This document shows, piece by piece, positions 42,382 through 52,379 of a DNA stretch of 64,000 nt (position 1 is the stretch's first letter; every line of letters begins with the position of its first letter). Source of the DNA: Desulfovibrionaceae bacterium UBA3823 (lineage in GTDB: Bacteria > Desulfobacterota > Desulfovibrionia > Desulfovibrionales > Desulfovibrionaceae); the NCBI GenBank assembly GCA_002369295.1, contig DFDR01000034.1:9853-73852 (forward strand). The letters run 5' to 3'. Below the pieces are notes generated by a model that worked only from the letters and a program-made list of their open reading frames with translations, was not told the origin of the DNA and made no database searches. The translations under genes were made by a program, and so were the position numbers.

Positions 42382-43071
42382 ATGCCAAAGCAGCCATCTC
42401 CGCGCCCCCTCTCCAAGACGGGCGACGAACCTGGCATCCCCGCTTCTGCCGGCGGCAAAGCCGGCAAAGGGAGCGTCAGCCTCAGCCGCGGCGCCTTTGC
42501 CTTCATCCTTGCCTGCACCTTCCTTGCCGGCCTTGCCGCCGGCTCGCTTGTCTTCCAGGCCATGGACCAGAGCACGGCGCCAGCGCGGCAGGCAGCCGCT
42601 CCCGCCCCCAGAGACTCCCTGCAGGCCCAGCAGGCCCAGGTGCAGGCCAGCCGCGACGCCAATTCCCCCATCGCGTCTCTGGAAAGCCAGGCTGCCAGCC
42701 GCCCCAACGACAAGGCCGCCCTCATCGCGCTCGGCAACGCCTACTTCGACGCCGACCGGCCAGCCGAGGCGGCCTCCGTCTATGAACGGGCCCTCGCTCT
42801 CGATCCAGCCAACGCGGACGTGTGGACCGATCTTGGCATCATGTACAGGGCGCTCGGGCGCTACGGCGACGCTGTCAAGGCCTTCGAAAGGGCCCTGGCC
42901 GAGGTTCCCGGCCACGTCAACGCCCAGTTCAACGCCGGCGTGGTCCGCTACTTCGATCTCAAGGACAAGGAAGGCGGCCGCAGGGTCTTTGAAGCCCTGC
43001 TCCAGCAGCACCCCGGCGCCAGGGCGCCCGACGGAAGGGCGCTTGCCGACTTCCTGAAGTCGCTGCCCTAG
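42382..43071 (+). CDS. TPR protein, membrane-anchored
   Basis: A 229-residue protein with a cytoplasmic N-terminus of about 36 residues, one membrane helix (about 37-55), a low-complexity Ala/Gln/Pro stretch, then TPR repeats: KAALIALGNAYFDADRPAEAA (about 113), ADVWTDLGIMYRALGRYGDAV (about 148) and VNAQFNAGVVRYFDLKDKEGG (about 183). It follows the ccm TPR gene after 173 bases and may belong to the same unit, but the gap leaves room for its own promoter. It probably scaffolds a protein-protein interaction in the periplasm. Confidence 0.8.
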   Translation: MPKQPSPRPLSKTGDEPGIPASAGGKAGKGSVSLSRGAFAFILACTFLAGLAAGSLVFQAMDQSTAPARQAAAPAPRDSLQAQQAQVQASRDANSPIASLESQAASRPNDKAALIALGNAYFDADRPAEAASVYERALALDPANADVWTDLGIMYRALGRYGDAVKAFERALAEVPGHVNAQFNAGVVRYFDLKDKEGGRRVFEALLQQHPGARAPDGRALADFLKSLP

Positions 43072-43158
43072 CCCCGCTCCCCTCCCACGCCCTTTTTCAC
43101 GCCTCTTTCCCTCTTTTGCTGCACGGCGCGCCCTGCGCGCCAAGGGACACAACAAGCA

Positions 43159-46100
43159 ATGCGCTCTCTCAAACTCTTTTGGCAAAGCCTCTGCCTCCTT
43201 GCCTTCCTCAGCGCGGCATGGACGGCGCAGGCTCCGCTGGCAGCCCCCAAGGCGCCGGCGGCCCAGCCCGCTCCGGCGGCCAAAGCCGAGCAGAAGCCGG
43301 CTCCCCTCATCGATCTCAATGCCGACAGGCGAGGCGCCCAGCGCCCCGGCGCCCCCCAGCTGCCGGGACAGCCTGCCCCGCTTGACCACTCTGCTTCCTC
43401 TCATCCCGGCATGCCCCGTGCCAATCCCTTCCTGCAGAACATGGTGCCGAGCGCGCTCAAGGACGAGAACCTCAACCTTGCGCCCTACCTCTTTGTCCTG
43501 CCCGACCCCGAAGGCAGGCTGGACATCGCCAAGGCCGCCATGGTGGACCGGCCGAAGCCCCAGGCTCCGGCGTCCGCGGCCACCCCGGCCCAGCCTCAGC
43601 CTGCGCCCACGCTCGAGGATCTGGGCAAAGACACGGGACAGCTCTCCTTCAAGCCCTACCTGCAGCAGAGAAGCCAGACGGGATTTGCCGGCGCCTCCTC
43701 CGGTCCGGTGTGGTTCCGCTTCATCCTGCAGGAGCTGCCCGAGGGCGCCCAGCCCAAGACCTACCTGCTTGACCTTGGCGACGCCATTCACGACAGGGCG
43801 GTGCTCTACACGCCGATGCCCGGCGCCGACGGCACTCCCGAGTGGAAGGAGAGCCTGCCCGGCAAGCGCGGCGTCATGCTCCTGCCCGAAGCCGGCACCA
43901 CGCCCCTCGTCTGCTACCTGCGCACGGACAGCATGCCGAGCGTCTGGTTCGCGCCCATGCTGCGCACCCCGCAGGACGCCGCGACCTCCTTCGAAGGCTA
44001 CTACCGCCCCGGCGCCATGCTCATTCTGGCCGTGGTCCTCGTCATCTGCCTGCTGCGCGCCTTAAGCGAGCAGGGGCTGTGGCGCATCTGGGCCTTCCTC
44101 TATCTGGTCTGCGCCCTGGCCCAGGCCTGGCTTGGCGTGCGCACCGTCAACGGCCCCATGGACTGGCAGACCGTCTGCGCCCTGGTGTCGCCGGGACTGG
44201 CCCTTTTCTTCTACCCCATGGCCGCGCGCACGCTCATGCGCTGCGGCGAAAACTCGCGCCTCTTCGACTGGCAGTACCTGCTCCTCTCCCTGCCGGGTCT
44301 GGCACTGGTGCTCCTGCCCCTCGTGCCCAGCATGCACTGGATTTCCCGCTACGCCGAATACTGGCCTCTGGGCCTTGCCATCTTCATTCCGACCACGCTG
44401 GCGGCCTGCCTCTGCGGGCTTGCCGGCTCCTTTAGGCTCCTGCTCGGCTCCATCATTCCGCCGGCCGCCGTGTGCGCCGGCATCGTCGGCATGAAGTCCG
44501 GCTACCCGCCCCAGTTCCTGGCAGCCCTGCCGCTCTGGGGCACGGCGCTCGGCGCCCTTGTGGTCATGGGCCTTCCCCAGCCCTCGTCGCTTGAAAGCGC
44601 CGGACGCCGGGACAGGGAGGCCATGCCGAGACTCGACCAGGCGCCGCGCGGGCAGGCCGCTGCTACGACCGACGGATTCCTGTCGCTGGACGGCCAGACC
44701 GGCATGTCCCCGCAGGACGGCCAGGGGAGCGCCGGCGGCCTCGACCTGAATCTGGAAGGCGCCGTGCCCGCCCAGGCCACGCCTTCCCAGAGCGCGGCGG
44801 CACCAAGTGCGGCGACACCAAGCGCGCCGGCGCAGCGCCCAGCTGCCGTCGCCCCCCAGGCGCCGGCAGAACTCTCTCTGGATCCCAAGGCCCACTACGC
44901 CCCCTATCTGGAGGCGCCGGTCAAGGACATCATGGAGAGCGCCTCGGCCCTCGCCTCCGAAAACCTGCCCTCGAGCTCCAGGGAGCGCGTCAACGACATC
45001 CTCTCCTCGGCAGGCGCCATTGCCGGCATCGTCAAGGACGGCAAGGCCAGCGCAGCCAAGGCTTCCGACCGCACGAGGCAGGACTTCGAGCTCCAGAAGC
45101 TGCTCCAGCGCGCCCACGACGCGGCAACCGAAGTCTGCGCCAAAAACGGCGTGGGGCTTTCCTGGTACATGTCCCCCACGCTTGGCCAGCATTTCACCGG
45201 CTACGGCAAGGAACTGGAGCGCGTGCTCCAGAGCCTGCTCAAGACCGCGGCCAGCGCCATGCAGAAGGGCTGTCTGAGGTGTGCCGCCAGGCATATGCCG
45301 GGGTCTTCGGACGCAGGCGAACTGCTCTTCTCCATTGCCGCCTCCGGCAAGGGCGCCGGCATCCCTGATCCGCTCTCCCTGATGCAGGCACGCGAGCTTG
45401 CCGTTGCCGCAGGCGGATGCCTCGGCATGGAAAGCCGGCAGGACGAGACCAGCGTGACCTTCACCATGCGCCTCGACAGCACCCAGAGCCAGCCTGCCCA
45501 GACGGCCGGTTCCGCCGTGCCCGCAGGCGCTCCCACCCAGCCCTCCCCAGTACCCGGCCCGGTACCCGGCACAGCGCCTGGTCTGAAGCCTGCCCCGCAG
45601 CCTGGCCCGGAACCTGCCCCCAGGGCGCAGGCACCCGTCCAGCCTGTCCCCAGGCCAGCGCCCCAGCCCGCCATCTCCCAGGCGGCGCAGGCAGCGCCCC
45701 AGCGCCCTGCCAGCGAGGGTGCCAGGACACAGGAGGCCGTGCCTTCCGGCCAGGCCAAGGTTCCGGGACTCAAGACAATACTGCTTGCCGACAATCCGAA
45801 CATTGCTGTACAAATTGAAAACGTCCTCTCCCGTCTGGGCTGCCAGACGCGGGCTGCCAGGGCGGCCAGCGACCTCTACAACCTGCATGAAACCAGCCCT
45901 GCAGAGATGCTTATCCTGCAGGGACGATCTGCAGATCCCAAGCTTGCCGGCACTCTGAATGCCGTCAAGAATGCCTGCAGGCTCCGCGGCCTGCCCCTGC
46001 CCACCATTCTGGCCGTCACGCAGGACGAAAGCACATGGCACGCTCTGGCCAAGGCAGGATTCACCCACGCGCTGACGCTTCCGCTTGACGAGGAGGCCCT

Positions 46101-46317
46101 TGCCGGCACCGTCTGCGAAGCCCTGCAGGCACGGGGAGAAAGGACGCCTTCCCCTGCGGCCGCACCTGAACGGACAGCTCAAGGCTCGTCCGGGGAGGCC
46201 GTTCCCAACCTCTTCGGCGAAGCCCCCGCTCTCGGCACGGCCCCCCAGGCCGCTCAAGGCAGCGACCCGCTCAGCCTTGATATGGATTTTGGCCAGCCGG
46301 TCAAAAAAAAACTTTAA
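43159..46317 (+). CDS. Degenerate 7TM-DISM hybrid sensor kinase
   Basis: A 1052-residue protein. A signal peptide leads to a 7TMR-DISM-type extracellular beta domain (about residues 145-260, with VWFRFILQE and TYLLDLGDAI), seven helices (about 275-475), a spacer, a histidine-kinase-like region (about 585-770), a Pro/Ala/Gln-rich linker (about 775-865) and a receiver-like domain (about 869-1000). Catalytic residues are missing: no His in the H-box position (ASENLPSSSRERVND), a weak N box, ASGKGAGIPD in place of D-x-G-x-G, LQGRS where the receiver's phospho-Asp should be, and LTLP for the S/T-K-P motif. It ends at a run of nine A; an Hpt-like reading frame continues in -1. It is probably a signalling scaffold rather than a kinase. 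Confidence 0.8.
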   Translation: MRSLKLFWQSLCLLAFLSAAWTAQAPLAAPKAPAAQPAPAAKAEQKPAPLIDLNADRRGAQRPGAPQLPGQPAPLDHSASSHPGMPRANPFLQNMVPSALKDENLNLAPYLFVLPDPEGRLDIAKAAMVDRPKPQAPASAATPAQPQPAPTLEDLGKDTGQLSFKPYLQQRSQTGFAGASSGPVWFRFILQELPEGAQPKTYLLDLGDAIHDRAVLYTPMPGADGTPEWKESLPGKRGVMLLPEAGTTPLVCYLRTDSMPSVWFAPMLRTPQDAATSFEGYYRPGAMLILAVVLVICLLRALSEQGLWRIWAFLYLVCALAQAWLGVRTVNGPMDWQTVCALVSPGLALFFYPMAARTLMRCGENSRLFDWQYLLLSLPGLALVLLPLVPSMHWISRYAEYWPLGLAIFIPTTLAACLCGLAGSFRLLLGSIIPPAAVCAGIVGMKSGYPPQFLAALPLWGTALGALVVMGLPQPSSLESAGRRDREAMPRLDQAPRGQAAATTDGFLSLDGQTGMSPQDGQGSAGGLDLNLEGAVPAQATPSQSAAAPSAATPSAPAQRPAAVAPQAPAELSLDPKAHYAPYLEAPVKDIMESASALASENLPSSSRERVNDILSSAGAIAGIVKDGKASAAKASDRTRQDFELQKLLQRAHDAATEVCAKNGVGLSWYMSPTLGQHFTGYGKELERVLQSLLKTAASAMQKGCLRCAARHMPGSSDAGELLFSIAASGKGAGIPDPLSLMQARELAVAAGGCLGMESRQDETSVTFTMRLDSTQSQPAQTAGSAVPAGAPTQPSPVPGPVPGTAPGLKPAPQPGPEPAPRAQAPVQPVPRPAPQPAISQAAQAAPQRPASEGARTQEAVPSGQAKVPGLKTILLADNPNIAVQIENVLSRLGCQTRAARAASDLYNLHETSPAEMLILQGRSADPKLAGTLNAVKNACRLRGLPLPTILAVTQDESTWHALAKAGFTHALTLPLDEEALAGTVCEALQARGERTPSPAAAPERTAQGSSGEAVPNLFGEAPALGTAPQAAQGSDPLSLDMDFGQPVKKKL
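46303..46311 (+). other. Nine-A slippery run at the kinase end
   Basis: A9 just before the CTT-TAA end of the kinase frame. Read as AAA AAA AAA it allows a -1 shift (or a 10-A variant would fuse the frames) into the Hpt-like frame. A small GGCG-AAAA-CGCC hairpin lies at 46329-46340 downstream. Confidence 0.7.
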
Positions 46318-46601
46318 CGAGGGATGACGGCGAAAACGCCCCCCTTCTGGCTCAGGAACTCAGCCAGGCCGTCCTCAAGGCAAGGCAGGGATTTGCCGCA
46401 GGCAACCTCGCAGCCGTCGAAGCAGCCTCCATGGCCATCTCCGGCGTCGCCAAGGCCTGGCAGCTGCGGGCGCTGTCAAAAATAGCCTTCCTGGTCAGCC
46501 AGGCGGCCGGTTCCAGGGACTTCGCAGCCGTCAAGGATCTGCTCCCCGTGCTCTGCGACGCTGTGGAGCGAATCATCCAGGAACTGCGGATCAACCGCTA
46601 A
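46311..46601 (+). CDS. Hpt-like domain in the -1 frame, continuation of the kinase
   Basis: From the A run the -1 frame is open for 96 codons to TAA at 46599-46601 and has no ATG, GTG or TTG before an internal ATG at about 46430. Its sequence (LLAQELSQAVLKARQGFA, LAAVEAASMAISGVAKAW, FAAVKDLLPVLCDAVERII) is a helix-rich Hpt fold; the phospho-His position appears to be Met in ASMAISG. GC-rich third positions speak for real coding. It would be made by frameshift or by A-tract variation as the last domain of the upstream kinase. UspA starts 10 bases after. Confidence 0.55.
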   Translation, partial: TLTRDDGENAPLLAQELSQAVLKARQGFAAGNLAAVEAASMAISGVAKAWQLRALSKIAFLVSQAAGSRDFAAVKDLLPVLCDAVERIIQELRINR

Positions 46602-46610
46602 GGAGACACC

Positions 46611-47039
46611 ATGTACAACAAGATTCTCATTCCCGTCGAAGGCCGCGAAGGCGCCTGGAGAGCCATCCGCTCCTCAACCCAAGCCGTGCCCCTGCTGGCC
46701 GAAGGCGGCGAAATCCTCCTGCTCCACGTCGAAGCCCCCGGCTCCCAGCTGGTAGCCGGCGAAGACCGCAAGAAGCAGAAGGAAGAGGACGAGGCGCACG
46801 GCAAGAGCCGCCTGCAGCCGGTCAAGGACTTCCTCGAGTCCAAGAACATCAAGTACAGCCTGCTCGTGCGCAACGGCGTCATCGCCGACACCATTGTCAA
46901 GACCGCCCACGAAGAGAATGCGGACCTCATCGTCATGTTCACCGACGGCGTGCAGAACATCTCCGAACTGGTCTTCGGCTCCATCACCCAGCGCGTCCTC
47001 AAGAACACCGACATCGACCTGCTCTCCGTTCGCAAGTAG
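46611..47039 (+). CDS. Universal stress protein UspA family
   Basis: A 142-residue Usp-fold protein: KILIPVEGREGAWRAIRSS at the start (V/E replaces the usual V-D-x-S), ILLLHVEAPGS strand about 35, a charged helix about 50-65, NADLIVMFTDG about 103 and FGSITQRVLKNTDIDLLSV near the end, corresponding to the G-x2-G-x9-G(S/T) ATP loop in part. It binds nucleotide in some members; here the glycines of the loop are reduced, so ATP binding is uncertain. It starts 10 bases after the Hpt frame stop with AAGGAGA, so it is likely co-transcribed with the sensor gene and may be its partner. Confidence 0.88.
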   Translation: MYNKILIPVEGREGAWRAIRSSTQAVPLLAEGGEILLLHVEAPGSQLVAGEDRKKQKEEDEAHGKSRLQPVKDFLESKNIKYSLLVRNGVIADTIVKTAHEENADLIVMFTDGVQNISELVFGSITQRVLKNTDIDLLSVRK

Positions 47040-47046
47040 GCAAGCC

Positions 47047-48471
47047 TTGCTCATTATAGCCGTTCAGATCGGCGTCCTGTGCTTTCATCTGCTGGCATGG
47101 GGCGCCGTTTTCCATGCGCTCATGACCAAGCGCGATCCGCGCTCCGCCTTCGGCTGGTCCGCCATCTGCCTCATGGTGCCGGTGGTCGGCGTGCTGCTCT
47201 ATGTCGTCTTCGGCATAGGCAGAACCCAGAGCAGGGCCTCCATGCTCATGCGCGCCATTGCCTCCAGGGAGCCTGGCTACGCGCACCCTGCGCCAAGGCT
47301 TGCGGAGCTTGAGAACCTTCCAGCCAGCATCCTGCGCATGGCCAAGCCAGGCCTCCACCTTACAGGCCAGCCCGTTGCCGGAGGCAATGCCATAACGCCC
47401 CTCGTCAACGGCAACGCCGCCTATCCGGCCATGCTTTCCGCCATACGCCAGGCCCAGCGCCACGTCTTTCTCTCAACCTACATCTTCACCTCAGGAGCCA
47501 TTGCCGACCGCTTCGTGGAGGCCCTGAAGGAAGCCCACGCCCGTGGCTGCGACGTGCGCGTGCTCATCGACGGCGTGGGACGCGCCTACTCCCTTGCCAC
47601 GCCTGCCCGGAAGCTGCAGGAGGCCGGCGTCAAGGTGGCCTTCTTCCTGCCGCCCCAGCTCGTTCCGCCCAGGCTCTCCATCAACCTGCGCAACCACCGC
47701 AAGGTGCTCGTCTGCGACGACACGGGCTTCACCGGCGGCATGAACATCGCCGACTACCACGTCATGCGGGAGGAGGATCCCAAGTCTTTCGTCCAGGACA
47801 TGCACTTCCTCTGCCAGGGGCCCGTGGCCGGCGAGCTGATCCGGGCCTTCCTCATGGACTGGGGCTTCGTCACGGGCACCTACGACAAGGCTCTGCCCTT
47901 CATCTGCCACGACGCCGGCGGCTCGTGCTGGTGCCGCATCGTGCTGGACGGTCCGGGCGGCGGCTCGGATCCCCTCAACGACCTCATTGCCGGCACCATC
48001 TCCTGCGCCGAGAAGTCCGTGCGCATCATGACGCCCTACTTCCTGCCCACGCGCGAGATCATGGCAGCCCTGCGATCCGCCGCACAAAAGGAAATCGACG
48101 TCAGGGTGGTGCTCCCGGCAAAGAACAACATGCCCCTTGTCCACTGGGCGAGCCAGCGCCTCATGGAGACCCTGCTCCAGGCAGGCGTGCGCATCTTCTA
48201 CCAGAAGCCGCCCTTCGCCCACACCAAGCTGCTGGCCATCGACGGCTACTACTGCCAGATAGGCTCTGCCAACATCGACTCACGAAGCCTGCGCCTCAAC
48301 TTCGAGCTGAACACGGAAGTCTTCAGTCCCGCCTTCGCCCGCGGCATCGAGGCCCACATCGACGAAAAGACCGAGGACGCCGAGGAGATAACTCTGGAAA
48401 AGCTCCAGTCCCTCGGCACCCTGCAAAAGCTGCGCAACGCCGCCTGCTGGCTTTTCTCGCCCTATCTGTAG
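47047..48471 (+). CDS. cls: Cardiolipin synthase, phospholipase D superfamily
   Basis: A 474-residue membrane enzyme that condenses two phosphatidylglycerols into cardiolipin. Two N-terminal helices (about residues 2-22 and 35-55) precede two PLD-type HKD motifs: HRKVLVCDDTGFTGGMN (about 217-233) and HTKLLAIDGYYCQIGSAN (about 392-409). Length and helices match ClsA. The start is TTG at 47047, 7 bases after the UspA stop, with only a weak AGG upstream; a later ATG near 47122 would remove the first helix. It is convergent with glmS across the terminator at 48505. Confidence 0.9.
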   Translation: MLIIAVQIGVLCFHLLAWGAVFHALMTKRDPRSAFGWSAICLMVPVVGVLLYVVFGIGRTQSRASMLMRAIASREPGYAHPAPRLAELENLPASILRMAKPGLHLTGQPVAGGNAITPLVNGNAAYPAMLSAIRQAQRHVFLSTYIFTSGAIADRFVEALKEAHARGCDVRVLIDGVGRAYSLATPARKLQEAGVKVAFFLPPQLVPPRLSINLRNHRKVLVCDDTGFTGGMNIADYHVMREEDPKSFVQDMHFLCQGPVAGELIRAFLMDWGFVTGTYDKALPFICHDAGGSCWCRIVLDGPGGGSDPLNDLIAGTISCAEKSVRIMTPYFLPTREIMAALRSAAQKEIDVRVVLPAKNNMPLVHWASQRLMETLLQAGVRIFYQKPPFAHTKLLAIDGYYCQIGSANIDSRSLRLNFELNTEVFSPAFARGIEAHIDEKTEDAEEITLEKLQSLGTLQKLRNAACWLFSPYL

Positions 48472-48504
48472 CAGGCCGTCGCGCGGTTCAGGCTGAAACT
48501 GAGA

Positions 48505-48540
48505 GCGCCGCCCCTTCCCTGTTGCCGGAAGGAGCGGCGC
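48505..48540. terminator. Bidirectional terminator between cls and glmS
   Basis: A 14-base inverted repeat with one mismatch (48505-48518 with 48527-48540) and an 8-base loop between convergent genes. No T run on the plus strand. Confidence 0.65.
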
Positions 48541-48553
48541 CTGTCCTGTCGGG

Positions 48554-50380
<1,827 letters not shown>

Positions 50381-50402
50381 GGCGTTTCTACTCCCTGCGG
50401 TC

Positions 50403-52316
50403 CTACATGTTGACGCGGTCGATGGTGTTCTGGTTGAGGACCTTCACCTTGCCGCGCTGGAGAAGCTCCTGGATGAAGAGGCCGTAGAAGCCGTCGCTGC
50501 GCTCGCGCATGAGCATGTTGTTCATGATGCGGTCGAGCCCCTGCCAGCGCTCGTCTGCGGGGTCGGCCACGCCGACCACCCTGCATGCCGCGACGCCCTT
50601 GCCGGCCTTGCCGGAAACATTGAAGATCTGGGGAATCCAGACGCCCTTCTCAGCCGCGAAGACGGCCTTGGAGAGCTCCTTGTCGGGCTCGAAGCCGTCC
50701 AGGGCGCCGCTGCGCTCCATGGGGGCCGAGGTCTTGACCTTGGCCTTGAATTCGGCAGGCAGCTCTCCGTTCTTGACGTCCTTGAGGGCCTGCATGAGGG
50801 TCTTGCCGGCCGCCTGGGCGCCCTGCTCCTCGCGCAGGCGCCTGGCAACGTCGTCCTTCACTTCCTCGAAGGGCTTGAAGGACGCGGGCGAGGCATCGGC
50901 CACGCGCAGGACGAGGTAGGCGTTGCCCGCCTCGAGCGGAATGTCGATGGAGCTTCCCTTGGCGGTCTTGAAGACGCTCTCCACGCCGTCAGCCTTGATG
51001 CCAAGCTTTTCAGCCAGCTCATCGCGGGAGAGGAGGGCCGAGGTCTCGGCCTCGAGGCCGAACTTCTTCGCGGCCGCGCCCAGATCCTTGCCAAGAATGT
51101 TCTCCTCGAGCAGGGAGTCGAGCACGTCGCTGACCTTGGACTTGCCGGCAGCGGTGGCAAGCTGGGAGGCGATTTCGCCCTTCACTTCCTCGAAGGGCTT
51201 CACTCTCGCCTCCTTGACGTCTTCCACGAGGATGAGGTGGAGGCCGAACTGCGTGCGCACGGGACCGGCAACCTTGCCCTTTTCGGCCTCGAAGGCGGCC
51301 TTCTCGAAGGGGGGCACGGTCATGCCGGGCTCAACCCAGCCGAGGGCGCCGCCCTTGCCGGCCGCCTGGGGCGCATTGTAGGCATCGGCGACCTGGGCAA
51401 AAGGCTTGCCGGCATCAAGTTCGGCGCGGATCTTGGCTATCTTGGCTTCGGCCTCCTTCACCTCCTCGGGCGAGGCGTCCTGGGCAAGCTGCACCAGAAT
51501 ATGGGAGGCGAGCACCTTCTTCGGCTCCTCGAAGCGGGCCTTGTGCGCCTCGTAGTCGCGGCGCAGCTCCTCGTCGGCAATGGACTCGGGCTTCACGAGC
51601 TTCAGGGGATTGACGGCGATGTACTGGACGGAAACCTTCTGCGGAATGGCGTAGTCGGCCTTGTGGGCATCGTAGAACTTCTGCATGTCCTCAGGCCCGG
51701 GCTTGTAGGAGGCTGCGCTCTCCTCGGCGGACAGAAACACGTACTCGACGGTTCTGTTCTGGTAGAGGAAGTTGAAGCGGCTGCGGGCCTCCATGGGATC
51801 GGCCCAGACGCCGCCCATGGCAAAGGCCATCATCTTCTGGCTGAGCAGGTCGCGTCGCAGGCTGTCTTCAAACTGGGCCGGCGTCATGCGCTGCCTTGCG
51901 AGAACGTCCTTGTAGATCTGGGGATCGAACTTGCCGGCGTCGTTGCGGAAGGCGGGCACGGTCTCCACGTAGTCGCGCAGCTCCAGCGGGGAAACGGAGA
52001 AATTGTTCTTCTGGGCCTCCTGAATCACCAGTTCCTTGAAGAGGAGGCTTCTGAACACGTTCCTGCCGAGTTCCCGCTTCTCCTCGGCGCTCCAGCGCCG
52101 GCCGGGATTCTGGCTGTTCTCCTGCTCCTCGGCCTGCCGGTAGGCCGTCTCGAACTGCTGGAAGGTGATGGGCTGGTTGTTCACCATGGCCACGACGTTG
52201 ATGGAGCCCGTGTCGGTGAGGCTGCCTATGCCCCAGAACACGAAGACCAGGATGATGATGCCGAAGGCCAGCTTGACGCCGAAGGACTGGGAGTTGGAAC
52301 GGATTTGGTCGAGCAT
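50403..52316 (-). CDS. ppiD: Periplasmic folding chaperone PpiD-like
   Basis: A 637-residue membrane-anchored periplasmic chaperone. One helix (about residues 13-33, GVKLAFGIIILVFVFWGIG) precedes a SurA-N-like helical domain (about 45-200), a parvulin-type PPIase domain (about 265-370, with VLASHILVQL, KGGALGWVEPG and FGLHLILVEDV) and a second helical/PPIase-like region. PpiD helps proteins leaving the Sec translocon fold. The length is normal. It lies downstream of the M23 peptidase (63-base gap) and just upstream of glmS on the same strand, so the three may share transcripts in the envelope context. Confidence 0.92.
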   Translation of the reverse strand: MLDQIRSNSQSFGVKLAFGIIILVFVFWGIGSLTDTGSINVVAMVNNQPITFQQFETAYRQAEEQENSQNPGRRWSAEEKRELGRNVFRSLLFKELVIQEAQKNNFSVSPLELRDYVETVPAFRNDAGKFDPQIYKDVLARQRMTPAQFEDSLRRDLLSQKMMAFAMGGVWADPMEARSRFNFLYQNRTVEYVFLSAEESAASYKPGPEDMQKFYDAHKADYAIPQKVSVQYIAVNPLKLVKPESIADEELRRDYEAHKARFEEPKKVLASHILVQLAQDASPEEVKEAEAKIAKIRAELDAGKPFAQVADAYNAPQAAGKGGALGWVEPGMTVPPFEKAAFEAEKGKVAGPVRTQFGLHLILVEDVKEARVKPFEEVKGEIASQLATAAGKSKVSDVLDSLLEENILGKDLGAAAKKFGLEAETSALLSRDELAEKLGIKADGVESVFKTAKGSSIDIPLEAGNAYLVLRVADASPASFKPFEEVKDDVARRLREEQGAQAAGKTLMQALKDVKNGELPAEFKAKVKTSAPMERSGALDGFEPDKELSKAVFAAEKGVWIPQIFNVSGKAGKGVAACRVVGVADPADERWQGLDRIMNNMLMRERSDGFYGLFIQELLQRGKVKVLNQNTIDRVNM

Positions 52317-52379
52317 GATTTCCCCGTGTATAGAATGAAAAGCGATGGGAGCCGGAGGGGAGGCGCGCCAGCGCCAAGG

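Noticed and set aside
46324-46480. A separate small gene from ATG 46324 after the kinase
   Set aside because: That frame gives Pro/Ser/Arg-rich sequence and no ribosome site; the coding signal is in the -1 frame relative to the kinase, which has no start codon.
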